Below, piece by piece: positions 1 through 5,608 of a stretch of 5,608 bases of DNA. A model generated the notes under the pieces. The model was not told the origin of the DNA. It searched no databases and was given only the letters and a program-made list of their open reading frames with translations. Source of the DNA: Lachnospiraceae bacterium (GTDB lineage Bacteria > Bacillota > Clostridia > Lachnospirales > Lachnospiraceae); assembly GCA_022790905.1 (NCBI GenBank), contig JAAVYC010000121.1, positions 1 to 5,608 on the forward strand, in the 5' to 3' direction. The translations under genes and the position numbers were made by a program. Position 1 is the first letter of the stretch, and the number at the start of each line of letters is the position of its first letter.

Positions 1-510
1 ATGTTCTAGGCTCGCCCAGAAATCCATTGCAATCGTCCGTATCTGAATCTCAACCTTTGTGTCAATAACGCGATCAGACAAAAAAATAGGAACTGTCACA
101 AGCATATGATAACTTTTATATCCACTCTTTTTCGGATTTTTGATATAGTCCTTGATTGAGACGACCGTGAGATCATCCTGTTTTCCGATCATCTCTGCAA
201 TCCGGTAGATATCGGAAGTGAATGAACACACGATGCGAAGCCCCGCAATATCGTTCACATGTTCCACCATGTTGTCAATGGATGTCTCATACCCGTTCTT
301 CTTTAATTTTTTTACAATGCTTTCCGGTGATTTAATTCTGGATTTTATGTATTCAATCGGATTATACTGATGCACATATTGAAATTCATCATTCAATATC
401 TCCAGTTTCGTCCTTACTTTCTTCAGTGCTGAGTTATACAAAAACATGACGGTTTTCCAGCTGTCTATCCCCTCGTCAAATGTCGCTCCGGTTGTCTCCG
501 CCGTTCCCAT
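1..510 (-). CDS. relQ: Small alarmone synthetase, RelQ/YjbM-type GTP pyrophosphokinase (C-terminus beyond window)
   Basis: This gene encodes a single-domain RelA/SpoT-type synthetase, which transfers pyrophosphate from ATP to GTP or GDP to make (p)ppGpp in the cytoplasm. The visible 170 residues read in frame to the window edge. They show the family's synthetase motifs: RIKSPESIVKKL (58-69, with Arg58 and Lys60 at the ATP-binding positions), DIAGLRIVC (87-95, Asp87 the expected Mg ligand), the G-loop-like KSGYKSYH (128-135) and EIQIRTIAMDFW (154-165, Glu154 the expected catalytic acid). There is no HD hydrolase domain in front, and the N-terminus is short, so this is a small synthetase rather than the long bifunctional Rel. 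B. subtilis RelQ is about 211 residues, so roughly the last quarter or more is missing here. The start is supported by an AAGGTGG Shine-Dalgarno at 518-524, seven bases upstream. It is transcribed divergently from the niaR operon. The RelQ rather than RelP assignment rests on motif similarity recalled from YjbM. Confidence 0.93.
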   Translation of the reverse strand, partial: MGTAETTGATFDEGIDSWKTVMFLYNSALKKVRTKLEILNDEFQYVHQYNPIEYIKSRIKSPESIVKKLKKNGYETSIDNMVEHVNDIAGLRIVCSFTSDIYRIAEMIGKQDDLTVVSIKDYIKNPKKSGYKSYHMLVTVPIFLSDRVIDTKVEIQIRTIAMDFWASLEH

Positions 511-565
511 AATAATTCCACCTTCCGTTGTTGATATCACACTGCCTTATACACAGTATTAATTT

Positions 566-574
566 ATTATATCA
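566..574 (-). promoter_or_regulatory. Extended -10 promoter for the relQ-like gene
   Basis: On the minus strand the sequence reads TGA-TATAAT: a perfect sigma-A -10 hexamer (566-571) directly preceded by an extended -10 TGn (572-574). The best -35-like hexamer is TTGAGA at 592-597, but it lies 20 bases away, which is longer than the usual 17, so the extended -10 probably carries most of the recognition. The predicted transcript would start near 558-560 and have a leader of about 50 bases before the ATG at 510. No clear riboswitch or attenuator is visible in that leader. Confidence 0.6.
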
Positions 575-641
575 CTCCTTGCTCTGTTTCGTCTCAAGTT
601 TTCACAATTTTTCATATTTTTTTCGTTTTGTCTGAGATTCA

Positions 642-650
642 TGGTATAAT
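642..650 (+). promoter_or_regulatory. Extended -10 promoter for the 681-1461 operon
   Basis: The sequence TGG-TATAAT is a perfect -10 hexamer (645-650) with an extended -10 TGn (642-644). No good -35 hexamer sits 16-18 bases upstream; that stretch is T-rich (TTCGTT at 622-627 is the nearest candidate). Transcription would start near 656-658 and reach the AAAGGA ribosome binding site at 667-672 after only about ten bases. This is the only strong promoter seen ahead of the 87-residue gene and niaR, so both are likely expressed from it. Confidence 0.65.
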
Positions 651-680
651 ATTTATCAGCTACTGGAAAGGATAATATCT

Positions 681-944
681 ATGAGAATCTGGTTTAAACT
701 GATAAAAGACAACCGCATATTAAAGGACACTAGTATCACAGACGAAAGTAATGATACGAGAACACATAAAATTTTCCACGCCTTAGACGAAATCTGTTAT
801 ACCTTCGATCTGAGCAAACCGATCTGGCTTGAAACTACAATCGCGGATTTCAAGCGCCATGCAAAAGCCAGATTTTACCAAGACAACTTTATCGAGACCA
901 TCGATTTTGACTATCTGGAAATTCAGATATTGGAGGAGGATTAA
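681..944 (+). CDS. Conserved-looking hypothetical protein, 87 aa, first gene of niaR operon
   Basis: I do not recognise a named family, although very similar short proteins seem familiar from Lachnospiraceae genomes (memory, not a search). The start ATG is supported by AAAGGA at 667-672, eight bases upstream, and by the promoter at 642-650. The protein is small and soluble-looking, with no signal peptide, membrane segment, Cys cluster or known catalytic motif. It begins with a basic, strand-like segment (MRIWFKLIKDNRIL), has a central helical stretch with FHALDEICYTFDL (32-44) and a PIWLETTIADFKRH helix (47-60), and ends in an acidic tail (DFDYLEIQILEED). The stop codon is one base before the niaR ATG, and the codons for its last residues (GAG GAG GAT) form the niaR Shine-Dalgarno, so the two genes are probably translationally coupled. 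A role near NAD-precursor control is possible but is only inferred from position. Confidence 0.85.
   Translation: MRIWFKLIKDNRILKDTSITDESNDTRTHKIFHALDEICYTFDLSKPIWLETTIADFKRHAKARFYQDNFIETIDFDYLEIQILEED
932..940 (+). promoter_or_regulatory. Ribosome binding site fixing the niaR start
   Basis: GGAGGAGGA lies 5-13 bases upstream of the ATG at 946 and inside the last codons of the preceding gene. It is the strongest Shine-Dalgarno in this part of the window. It supports the start at 946 over an in-frame ATG at 829, which lies deep inside the upstream gene and has no comparable site. Confidence 0.8.
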
Positions 945-945
945 A

Positions 946-1461
946 ATGGAAGGAGAACAGAGAAGAACTTATATTTTGGAATTACTCTGTGGGACAGACT
1001 CTCCTTTGTCCGGTTCAGAACTTGCAAAACAATGTGGTGTCAGCCGTCAGGTCATTGTACAGGATATCGCTCTTTTGCGCGCTACAAACAAAAATATTTT
1101 AAGCACTTACAAAGGATATCTGATCTATCAGCCTGAAAAGGATCAAAACAACGTCAAGCGCACTTATGCCGTATCTCATGACGACGACAGGATTCGGGAC
1201 GAACTCTACACTATTGTTGATTATGGCGGCAAAGTCCTAGACGTCATTGTAAACCATGAAGTCTATGGTCCAATCACCGTGGATCTGATTTTAAATAATC
1301 GCAGTGACGTGGATGACTTTGTTTTTAAGCTTTCCGCCGCGCCGGCAAAACCTTTAAAAGAATTAACTGGCGGCAATCACTTTCACACCGTGGAAGCTGC
1401 TTCCGAAAAAATCTTAGATCAGATTGCAGCTCAGCTCAATCAAAAAGGATATCTGCTTTAG
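946..1461 (+). CDS. niaR: Nicotinate-responsive transcription repressor NiaR (HTH_11 + 3H domain)
   Basis: This is a 171-residue DNA-binding repressor of NAD biosynthesis and niacin uptake genes; in B. subtilis the relative YrxA/NiaR represses nadBCA and niaP when nicotinic acid is available. An HTH_11-type winged helix occupies about residues 5-60 (SGSELAKQCGVSRQVIVQDIALLR, recognition helix near 31-45). The 3H ligand-binding domain follows (about 75-170). His78, Glu86, His145 and His147 fall at the positions I recall as metal ligands in the Thermotoga maritima homologue TM1602 (His79, Glu87, His144, His146), and His104 in NHEVYG is a further conserved His. The length fits the family. An in-frame ATG at 829 would add 39 residues unlike any NiaR N-terminus and was rejected. 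No NAD synthesis or transport gene is in the window, so its targets lie elsewhere. The last codons lie in the terminator hairpin. Confidence 0.93.
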   Translation: MEGEQRRTYILELLCGTDSPLSGSELAKQCGVSRQVIVQDIALLRATNKNILSTYKGYLIYQPEKDQNNVKRTYAVSHDDDRIRDELYTIVDYGGKVLDVIVNHEVYGPITVDLILNNRSDVDDFVFKLSAAPAKPLKELTGGNHFHTVEAASEKILDQIAAQLNQKGYLL

Positions 1462-1496
1462 CTCAATCACATTTTTGAGCTAGCAATATCCTTTTT
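1442..1496. terminator. Bidirectional rho-independent terminator between convergent niaR and methyltransferase genes
   Basis: This is a long inverted repeat. AAAAAGGATAT (1442-1452) pairs perfectly with ATATCCTTTTT (1486-1496). TGC (1454-1456) pairs with GCA (1483-1485), and TAGCTCAA (1459-1466) pairs with TTGAGCTA (1475-1482), around an 8-base loop (1467-1474). Only C1453 and T1457-T1458 are unpaired, giving 22 base pairs in all. The T run at 1492-1496 terminates plus transcripts, and the A run at 1442-1446 gives the U run for minus transcripts. The intergenic gap is only 18 bases, so most of both arms is coding sequence, and both stop codons lie in the stem. Confidence 0.88.
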
Positions 1497-2271
1497 CTTT
1501 TCTCCTCTGACGATTTCCCTCATATAAAAGAATCCCTGCCGCCATCGCTGCATTCAGAGATTCTAACTGCCCTTCCATTGGAATACGGACACAGGCATCG
1601 GCGAGTTCCGCCGTCTCATCACTCAGTCCTCTTCCTTCATTTCCAACCAAAAACGCGCAAGGTTCCCTGTAATTCTCCTCTTCATAGGATATACTTCCTT
1701 TTAGATGCGATGCATAAAAATGAATTCCTTTTTTTTGCAGGCACGTTACCGTTTCTCCTAAATCCTCTGTATAACAGAAAGGCACTCGGTAAATGGAACC
1801 CATCGTAGAACGTATTGTTTTGGGGTTAAAGAGATCCACCGTGGAATGATTCATCAAAATTCCAGTTACCCCAGCTCCCTCTGCTGTGCGAAACATTGTT
1901 CCTAGATTTCCCGGATCTTGAATACTCTCCGTTACGAGTAAAAATGGTACTCTTCCCTCTCCTCCCAAAAGATCCTCTAATGTATATTCTGGTATCTTCA
2001 AAATACACAAGATCCCCTGCGGCGTCATTGTATCAGAAATATGTCTAAACACCGGATCGGAAACGATTTCATAATCTCTTCCTATTAAAAGTTCTCTATT
2101 GTTTTCGTGAAACGTCTGTGACACATAGATCGCCTCTATCCATTTTACAGGCGCCTCTAAAAACATTTTACTCCCCTCCACAACAAAGGCACGTGCCATC
2201 TTACGTGCCTTTCCTTTGCTATTTAACTGTATAATTCTTTTTACCTGCGGATTATTTGTGCTTGTAATCAT
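1480..2271 (-). CDS. TrmH/SpoU-family RNA 2'-O-methyltransferase (YsgA/RlmB-like)
   Basis: This 263-residue enzyme transfers a methyl group from S-adenosylmethionine to a ribose 2'-OH in rRNA or tRNA. Residues 1 to about 95 form the N-terminal RNA substrate-binding domain typical of the family (STNNPQVKRI start, FVVEGSKMF at 29-37). Residues about 109-253 form the knotted SPOUT domain with its three motifs: DPGNLGTMFRTAEGAG (119-134, Asn122 and the catalytic-type Arg128), FLVGNEGRGLS (207-217, Glu212) and VRIPMEGQLESLNAAMAAG (228-246, SLN at 238-240). Length and layout match full-length members. The nearest relative I can name is B. subtilis YsgA, reported to methylate the 23S rRNA A-loop (RlmP), but substrates in this family cannot be told apart from motifs, so no symbol is given. 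An AGGAAAA site lies just upstream of the ATG at 2271. The gap to pfkA is 39 bases with no terminator, so it is likely the last gene of the dnaE-pfkA transcript. Its final codons lie in the shared terminator. Confidence 0.92.
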   Translation of the reverse strand: MITSTNNPQVKRIIQLNSKGKARKMARAFVVEGSKMFLEAPVKWIEAIYVSQTFHENNRELLIGRDYEIVSDPVFRHISDTMTPQGILCILKIPEYTLEDLLGGEGRVPFLLVTESIQDPGNLGTMFRTAEGAGVTGILMNHSTVDLFNPKTIRSTMGSIYRVPFCYTEDLGETVTCLQKKGIHFYASHLKGSISYEEENYREPCAFLVGNEGRGLSDETAELADACVRIPMEGQLESLNAAMAAGILLYEGNRQRRKEKGYC

Positions 2272-2310
2272 AACTTTTCCTGTCAGTCTCCGTTACCACA
2301 AAACTTTTTG

Positions 2311-3285
2311 TCAGCGGGATAGATTTTTACAGATTTCCCACTGATATTCCGGAATTCCTTTTTGCATAGACAATGCCTCATCGATATCAAAATCCACAAA
2401 TTCTCCATGGCGATATCCCACAACTCGATTTGTCTTACCCTCTAAAAGCAGATCTACCGCAAGTGCCCCCATGGTAGACGCGTAGACACGGTCTTTACAA
2501 GTTGGATTTCCACCCCTTTGCATATGTCCCAAAATCGTAGCTCTCGTCTCCACACCAGTCGCCGCCTCGATTCTCTTTGACATACTCATCGAATGGCCAA
2601 TGCCCTCCGCATTGATAACAATATGATGCTTTTTCCCACGTTTTCTGTTATTGATGATATTGTTGACAAGCTGCTGCTCATCGTAATTATATTTTTCCGG
2701 AAGCAAAATATCCTCCGCACCATTCGCAATACCGCACCAAAGTGCAATATAACCAGCTCCACGTCCCATAACTTCGATGATAGAACATCTCTCATGAGAA
2801 GTAGAAGTATCACGTACTTTATCAATTGCCTCCATTGCCGTATTCACTGCTGTGTCAAATCCAATCGTATATTCGGTAGAAGCGATATCCAAGTCAATGG
2901 TTCCCGGCAATCCGATCGTGTTGATTCCATGTGCCGCTAATTTTTGCGCCCCTTTAAAAGAACCGTCTCCTCCGATGACAACAACACCGTCTATTCCATG
3001 CTTTTTACAGATCTGCGCACCCTTTTCCTGCCCCTCTGGCGTCGTAAATTCTTTACAGCGCGCTGTCTGTAAGATTGTGCCTCCTCTTTGAATAATATCT
3101 GACACATCAGTCATTTTCATATCTATAATCTCTTCCTGTAAGAGACCCGCATATCCTCTCTTAATCCCTTTTACATTCAGGCCCTTTATGAGACCCTGAC
3201 GGACAACCGCACGGATTGCGGCATTCATGCCCGGCGCATCTCCACCGCTTGTTAAAACACCTACTGTCTTAATCTCTTTTGACAT
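2311..3285 (-). CDS. pfkA: ATP-dependent 6-phosphofructokinase
   Basis: This 324-residue cytoplasmic enzyme phosphorylates fructose 6-phosphate to fructose 1,6-bisphosphate, the committed step of glycolysis. Visible motifs are the ATP-binding GVLTSGGDAPGMNAAIR (9-25), GGDGS (105-109), the catalytic loop PGTIDLD (127-133, Asp131 the expected base), MGRGAGY (173-179), Glu227, and LGHMQRGG (252-259, His254 and Arg257 for substrate). Gly108 and Gly128 correspond to E. coli Gly104 and Gly124, the signature of ATP rather than pyrophosphate use. Two departures from E. coli stand out: Leu132 in place of Asn in the TIDND loop, and Met58 in place of Arg54 of the allosteric effector site, while Arg25 and Arg29 of that site remain. 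The start at 3285 has a near-perfect AGGAGG seven bases upstream and begins directly before the conserved core. An in-frame ATG at 3336 would overlap dnaE and was rejected. The gap to dnaE is 25 bases. Confidence 0.96.
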   Translation of the reverse strand: MSKEIKTVGVLTSGGDAPGMNAAIRAVVRQGLIKGLNVKGIKRGYAGLLQEEIIDMKMTDVSDIIQRGGTILQTARCKEFTTPEGQEKGAQICKKHGIDGVVVIGGDGSFKGAQKLAAHGINTIGLPGTIDLDIASTEYTIGFDTAVNTAMEAIDKVRDTSTSHERCSIIEVMGRGAGYIALWCGIANGAEDILLPEKYNYDEQQLVNNIINNRKRGKKHHIVINAEGIGHSMSMSKRIEAATGVETRATILGHMQRGGNPTCKDRVYASTMGALAVDLLLEGKTNRVVGYRHGEFVDFDIDEALSMQKGIPEYQWEICKNLSR

Positions 3286-3292
3286 ATTCTTT

Positions 3293-3298
3293 CCTCCT
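3293..3298 (-). promoter_or_regulatory. Ribosome binding site fixing the pfkA start
   Basis: The minus strand reads AGGAGG followed by seven bases and the ATG at 3285. It lies in the 25-base gap after dnaE and decides between this start and in-frame ATGs further upstream inside dnaE, which lack a comparable site. Confidence 0.88.
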
Positions 3299-3307
3299 AT
3301 GGTCTTC

Positions 3308-3336
3308 ATTCTAATCTCTTTTTCCTTGATTTTCAA
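3308..3336 (-). promoter_or_regulatory. Candidate sigma-A promoter for pfkA overlapping the dnaE stop
   Basis: On the minus strand TTGAAA (3331-3336) is followed, after exactly 17 bases (3314-3330), by TAGAAT (3308-3313). Each hexamer differs from TTGACA/TATAAT at one position. The -10 box contains the dnaE stop codon TAG (3311-3313), so the whole promoter lies in the last codons of dnaE. Transcription would begin near 3301, just ahead of the AGGAGG at 3293-3298, giving a leader of only about 16 bases. The region is A-rich on this strand, so chance agreement is possible. Confidence 0.5.
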
Positions 3337-5608
3337 TGGGTTTCTCTACAACTTTCACATTTCCTTCTCCCAAAAAGCCCTCCAGTAATTCTAAAATCTG
3401 CGGTTCAATATGAATATTTCTGTTATTTGGCAGTCTCTTTAATGCCTTTTCTTTTGAGAGATAAATAACAACCTGATCATTTCCATCAGAGCCCTGCAGC
3501 ATTTGAAGCAACCTTTCTTCACTCTGTTCATACTGTTCCTTTTGCTCAAATTGCAGCCAGAGTTCCTTTTTGGTATCTTCAAATCCATAGATTTTTTCAC
3601 AGATTAACTTTCCATTTTTATCCTCTTCCACATTTGCGTGTCCACACACAAATATTTTTTCATCCACATTCAAATAAGTATGATAGCGCTCATAATCCCG
3701 CGGAAAGACAATAATCTCCACAGTTCCCAGAAGATCTTCTAGAGTGATAAACGCCATTGTCTTGTTATTTTTTGTATATTTGATTGTCTTATCCGTAATC
3801 ATACCGCCCACAGTGACGCGTTCATTGTCCGCAATTTTGGTCTTTTGACTTTCTTCATCCAACAAAAAATCGCTTGTCGTCGCAGTGATGTTTTTTCTCC
3901 ACTTTTCTTCATATTCCTCTAACGGATGTCCACTGATATAGACACCGAGCACCTCTTTTTCAAAGCCCAATAAAATCTCTTTTGAAAATTCTCCGACATC
4001 CGGCAATTTAATCTCAAAATCCTGTTTTGTCTCCTCATCTGCAAAATCAAACAGACTCATCTGTCCCGCCATAGAATGTTTTTTTTCATCGTTGATCTGC
4101 TCTAGAATTGCAGAATAGATCATAATCTTTTGCTTTCTAGTTCCCTCTAACCCGTCAAAAGCTCCTGCTTTGATAAAATTCTCAAGTGTTCTCTTATTGA
4201 TTTCTTTTCCGCTGAGTCTGGTACAAAAATTCTCCAGATTCGTATACTTTCCGTTCGCTTTTCGTTCTTCCACCAGCGCCTCAATCACAGGTTTTCCGGC
4301 ACTCTTAATCGCTGATAAACCATATCGGATGGATCTTCCTGATACAGAGAAATTTCCCTCTCCCTCATTGACATCCGGCGGCAAGATCTCAATTCCCATC
4401 CGACGACAAGTCAAAATATATTCAGAAACTTTCGTAGAATGGTCCATCACAGAAGTCATCAATGCCGCCATAAATTCCACCGGATAATAATATTTTAACC
4501 ATGCAGTCTGATATGCCACAACTGCATACGCCGCCGCGTGAGATTTGTTAAAAGCGTACTTTGCAAAGTCAATCATCTCATCATAAATTTTATTTGCAAT
4601 TGCCTCCTCGATTCCATTGGCAATGCAGCCTGGAACACCCTCTTCTTCGTTTCCATAGACAAAGTTTTTGCGCTCCTTTTCCATGACAGAACCTTTTTTC
4701 TTCGACATAGCACGGCGCAGCAAATCACTTCTGCCAAGTGTATACCCTGCCAGATCCCGCACAATCTGCATAACCTGTTCCTGATAGACAATACAGCCAT
4801 AAGTCGGCTCTAAAATCGGTTCTAACTGGGGACAATCATAGCGAACTTCTCCCAACTGATTTTTCCCCCTTATGTAAGCCGGGATAAATTCCATTGGTCC
4901 CGGACGATAAAGCGAAATTCCGGCGATAATATCTTCTAGACTCTGCGGTTTTAACTCTTTCATGAAGTTTTTCATCCCCGCACTCTCTAACTGAAAAATT
5001 CCTTCCGTCCTTCCAGAGCCAACCGATTCTAAGACATCCTTATCATTATAGTCCACATTGTCAATATCTATGACTCTTCCGCTGCTTCTCTCTGCAAGTT
5101 TCACTGCATTCTGAATCACTGTCAGCGTGCGAAGTCCCAGAAAGTCCATCTTAAGCAGACCCAATTCCTCGATCGTGGTCAACGTGAACTGTGTGGTGAT
5201 TGTTCCATCGGAAGCGCGGGAAAGCGGCACATATTCATCCATCGCCTCCTGGCTGATCACAACTCCGGCGGCATGCATGGAGGTATGCCTTGGCAGACCC
5301 TCTAATCGTTTCGACATATCGACCAATGTCCTAACATTTTCGTCATTTTGATAGAGCGTGCGCAGTTCCGGATTCATAGTCAGCGCTTTTTCAATCGTGA
5401 TACCAAGCTGATTTGGGATTTGTTTTGCAATTCCATCCACATAGGCATACGGCAAATCCATCACTCGTCCCACATCGCGAATTACACCTCGCGCCGCAAG
5501 CGTACCAAATGTGATAATCTGTGTCACGCATTCCTCTCCATATTTCTGCACGACATAATCAATAACTTCCTGCCGTCTCTCAAAGCAGAAATCAATATCA
5601 ATATCCGG
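3311..5608 (-). CDS. dnaE: DNA polymerase III alpha subunit DnaE (N-terminal part beyond window)
   Basis: This is the C-terminal 765 residues of a replicative DNA polymerase. The frame is open to the window edge, so the apparent GTG start at 5551 is internal. Counting from the edge, PDIDIDF (1-7) holds the first two catalytic aspartates (Asp4, Asp6; E. coli Asp401, Asp403), and MDFLGLRT (154-161) holds the third (Asp155). Further polymerase motifs are FQLES (205-209), YRPGPMEF (234-241), YQEQVMQI (275-282), LRRAMSKKK (297-305) and FNKSHAAAYA (353-362). A helix-hairpin-helix region follows (about 428-450), then a beta-clamp-binding motif QMSLF (516-520, bases 4049-4063), an OB-fold (about 597-660) and a short Gln/Glu-rich linker before the C-terminal domain. 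The PHP domain and the start of the palm lie outside the window; a whole protein would be about 1150 residues. Many Clostridia also carry PolC, so whether this is the leading enzyme cannot be told here. It is followed by pfkA after 25 bases. Confidence 0.97.
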   Translation of the reverse strand, partial: PDIDIDFCFERRQEVIDYVVQKYGEECVTQIITFGTLAARGVIRDVGRVMDLPYAYVDGIAKQIPNQLGITIEKALTMNPELRTLYQNDENVRTLVDMSKRLEGLPRHTSMHAAGVVISQEAMDEYVPLSRASDGTITTQFTLTTIEELGLLKMDFLGLRTLTVIQNAVKLAERSSGRVIDIDNVDYNDKDVLESVGSGRTEGIFQLESAGMKNFMKELKPQSLEDIIAGISLYRPGPMEFIPAYIRGKNQLGEVRYDCPQLEPILEPTYGCIVYQEQVMQIVRDLAGYTLGRSDLLRRAMSKKKGSVMEKERKNFVYGNEEEGVPGCIANGIEEAIANKIYDEMIDFAKYAFNKSHAAAYAVVAYQTAWLKYYYPVEFMAALMTSVMDHSTKVSEYILTCRRMGIEILPPDVNEGEGNFSVSGRSIRYGLSAIKSAGKPVIEALVEERKANGKYTNLENFCTRLSGKEINKRTLENFIKAGAFDGLEGTRKQKIMIYSAILEQINDEKKHSMAGQMSLFDFADEETKQDFEIKLPDVGEFSKEILLGFEKEVLGVYISGHPLEEYEEKWRKNITATTSDFLLDEESQKTKIADNERVTVGGMITDKTIKYTKNNKTMAFITLEDLLGTVEIIVFPRDYERYHTYLNVDEKIFVCGHANVEEDKNGKLICEKIYGFEDTKKELWLQFEQKEQYEQSEERLLQMLQGSDGNDQVVIYLSKEKALKRLPNNRNIHIEPQILELLEGFLGEGNVKVVEKPIENQGKRD

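Noticed and set aside
541..557. ACTG...CAGT inverted repeat in the relQ leader as an operator
   Set aside because: The arms are only four bases long, which is expected by chance in a region of this length.
829..945. In-frame N-terminal extension of NiaR starting at the ATG at 829
   Set aside because: It overlaps the upstream 87-residue gene in another frame, has no ribosome binding site, and its residues do not resemble any NiaR N-terminus. The strong GGAGGAGGA before 946 fixes the start.
2295..2310. Small ACAAAA/TTTTGT inverted repeat between pfkA and the methyltransferase gene
   Set aside because: The stem is six A/T-rich pairs with a two-base loop and no following T run, too weak to be a terminator; read-through is expected.
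2593..2940. 115-residue plus-strand reading frame opposite pfkA
   Set aside because: It lies wholly antisense to a strongly conserved coding region, has no ribosome binding site and resembles no known protein. The other antisense frames opposite dnaE and the methyltransferase were left out for the same reason.
3286..3336. N-terminal extension of PfkA starting inside dnaE
   Set aside because: It would add 17 Lys-rich residues before the conserved core, overlap the dnaE end, and ignore the AGGAGG placed for the ATG at 3285.
5549..5551. GTG at 5551 as the real start of the polymerase gene
   Set aside because: The frame continues upstream without a stop to the window edge and encodes PDIDIDF, the catalytic aspartate motif, so the codon is internal.

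Overview
The window looks like ordinary chromosome from a low-to-moderate-GC Gram-positive anaerobe of the Clostridia, most likely Lachnospiraceae. This rests on the kinds of proteins encoded (a RelQ-type alarmone synthetase, an NiaR repressor, a Firmicutes-style PfkA and DnaE), strong AGGAGG-type ribosome binding sites and TATAAT-type promoters. The genus assignment is inference; no rRNA or other direct marker is present. I see no mobile element, tRNA, rRNA, CRISPR array or phage gene.

Layout. Positions 1-510 (minus) hold the N-terminal 170 residues of a small (p)ppGpp synthetase of the RelQ/YjbM type, cut by the window edge. Positions 511-680 are a divergent promoter region with a TATAAT -10 box on each strand, each preceded by an extended -10 TGn. 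A two-gene plus-strand operon follows: an 87-residue protein of unknown function (681-944) and, one base after its stop codon, the nicotinate-responsive repressor NiaR (946-1461). It converges on a three-gene minus-strand cluster that reads dnaE (right edge to 3311), pfkA (3285-2311), then a TrmH/SpoU-family RNA 2'-O-methyltransferase (2271-1480). The two convergent units share one long bidirectional hairpin terminator at 1442-1496, whose arms are also the last codons of both genes.

How the genes work together. The minus cluster joins a replicative DNA polymerase, the committed step of glycolysis and an rRNA/tRNA-modifying enzyme. Its short gaps (25 and 39 bases) suggest co-transcription, and a good promoter match overlapping the dnaE stop codon could give pfkA and the methyltransferase separate expression. 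The left half holds two sensors of nutritional state, an alarmone synthetase and an NAD-precursor repressor, transcribed back to back.

I found no undescribed system of obvious importance. The points most worth checking are the double-coding terminator, the Asn-to-Leu change in the PfkA catalytic loop, the pfkA promoter overlapping the dnaE stop, and the unknown small gene tied to niaR.
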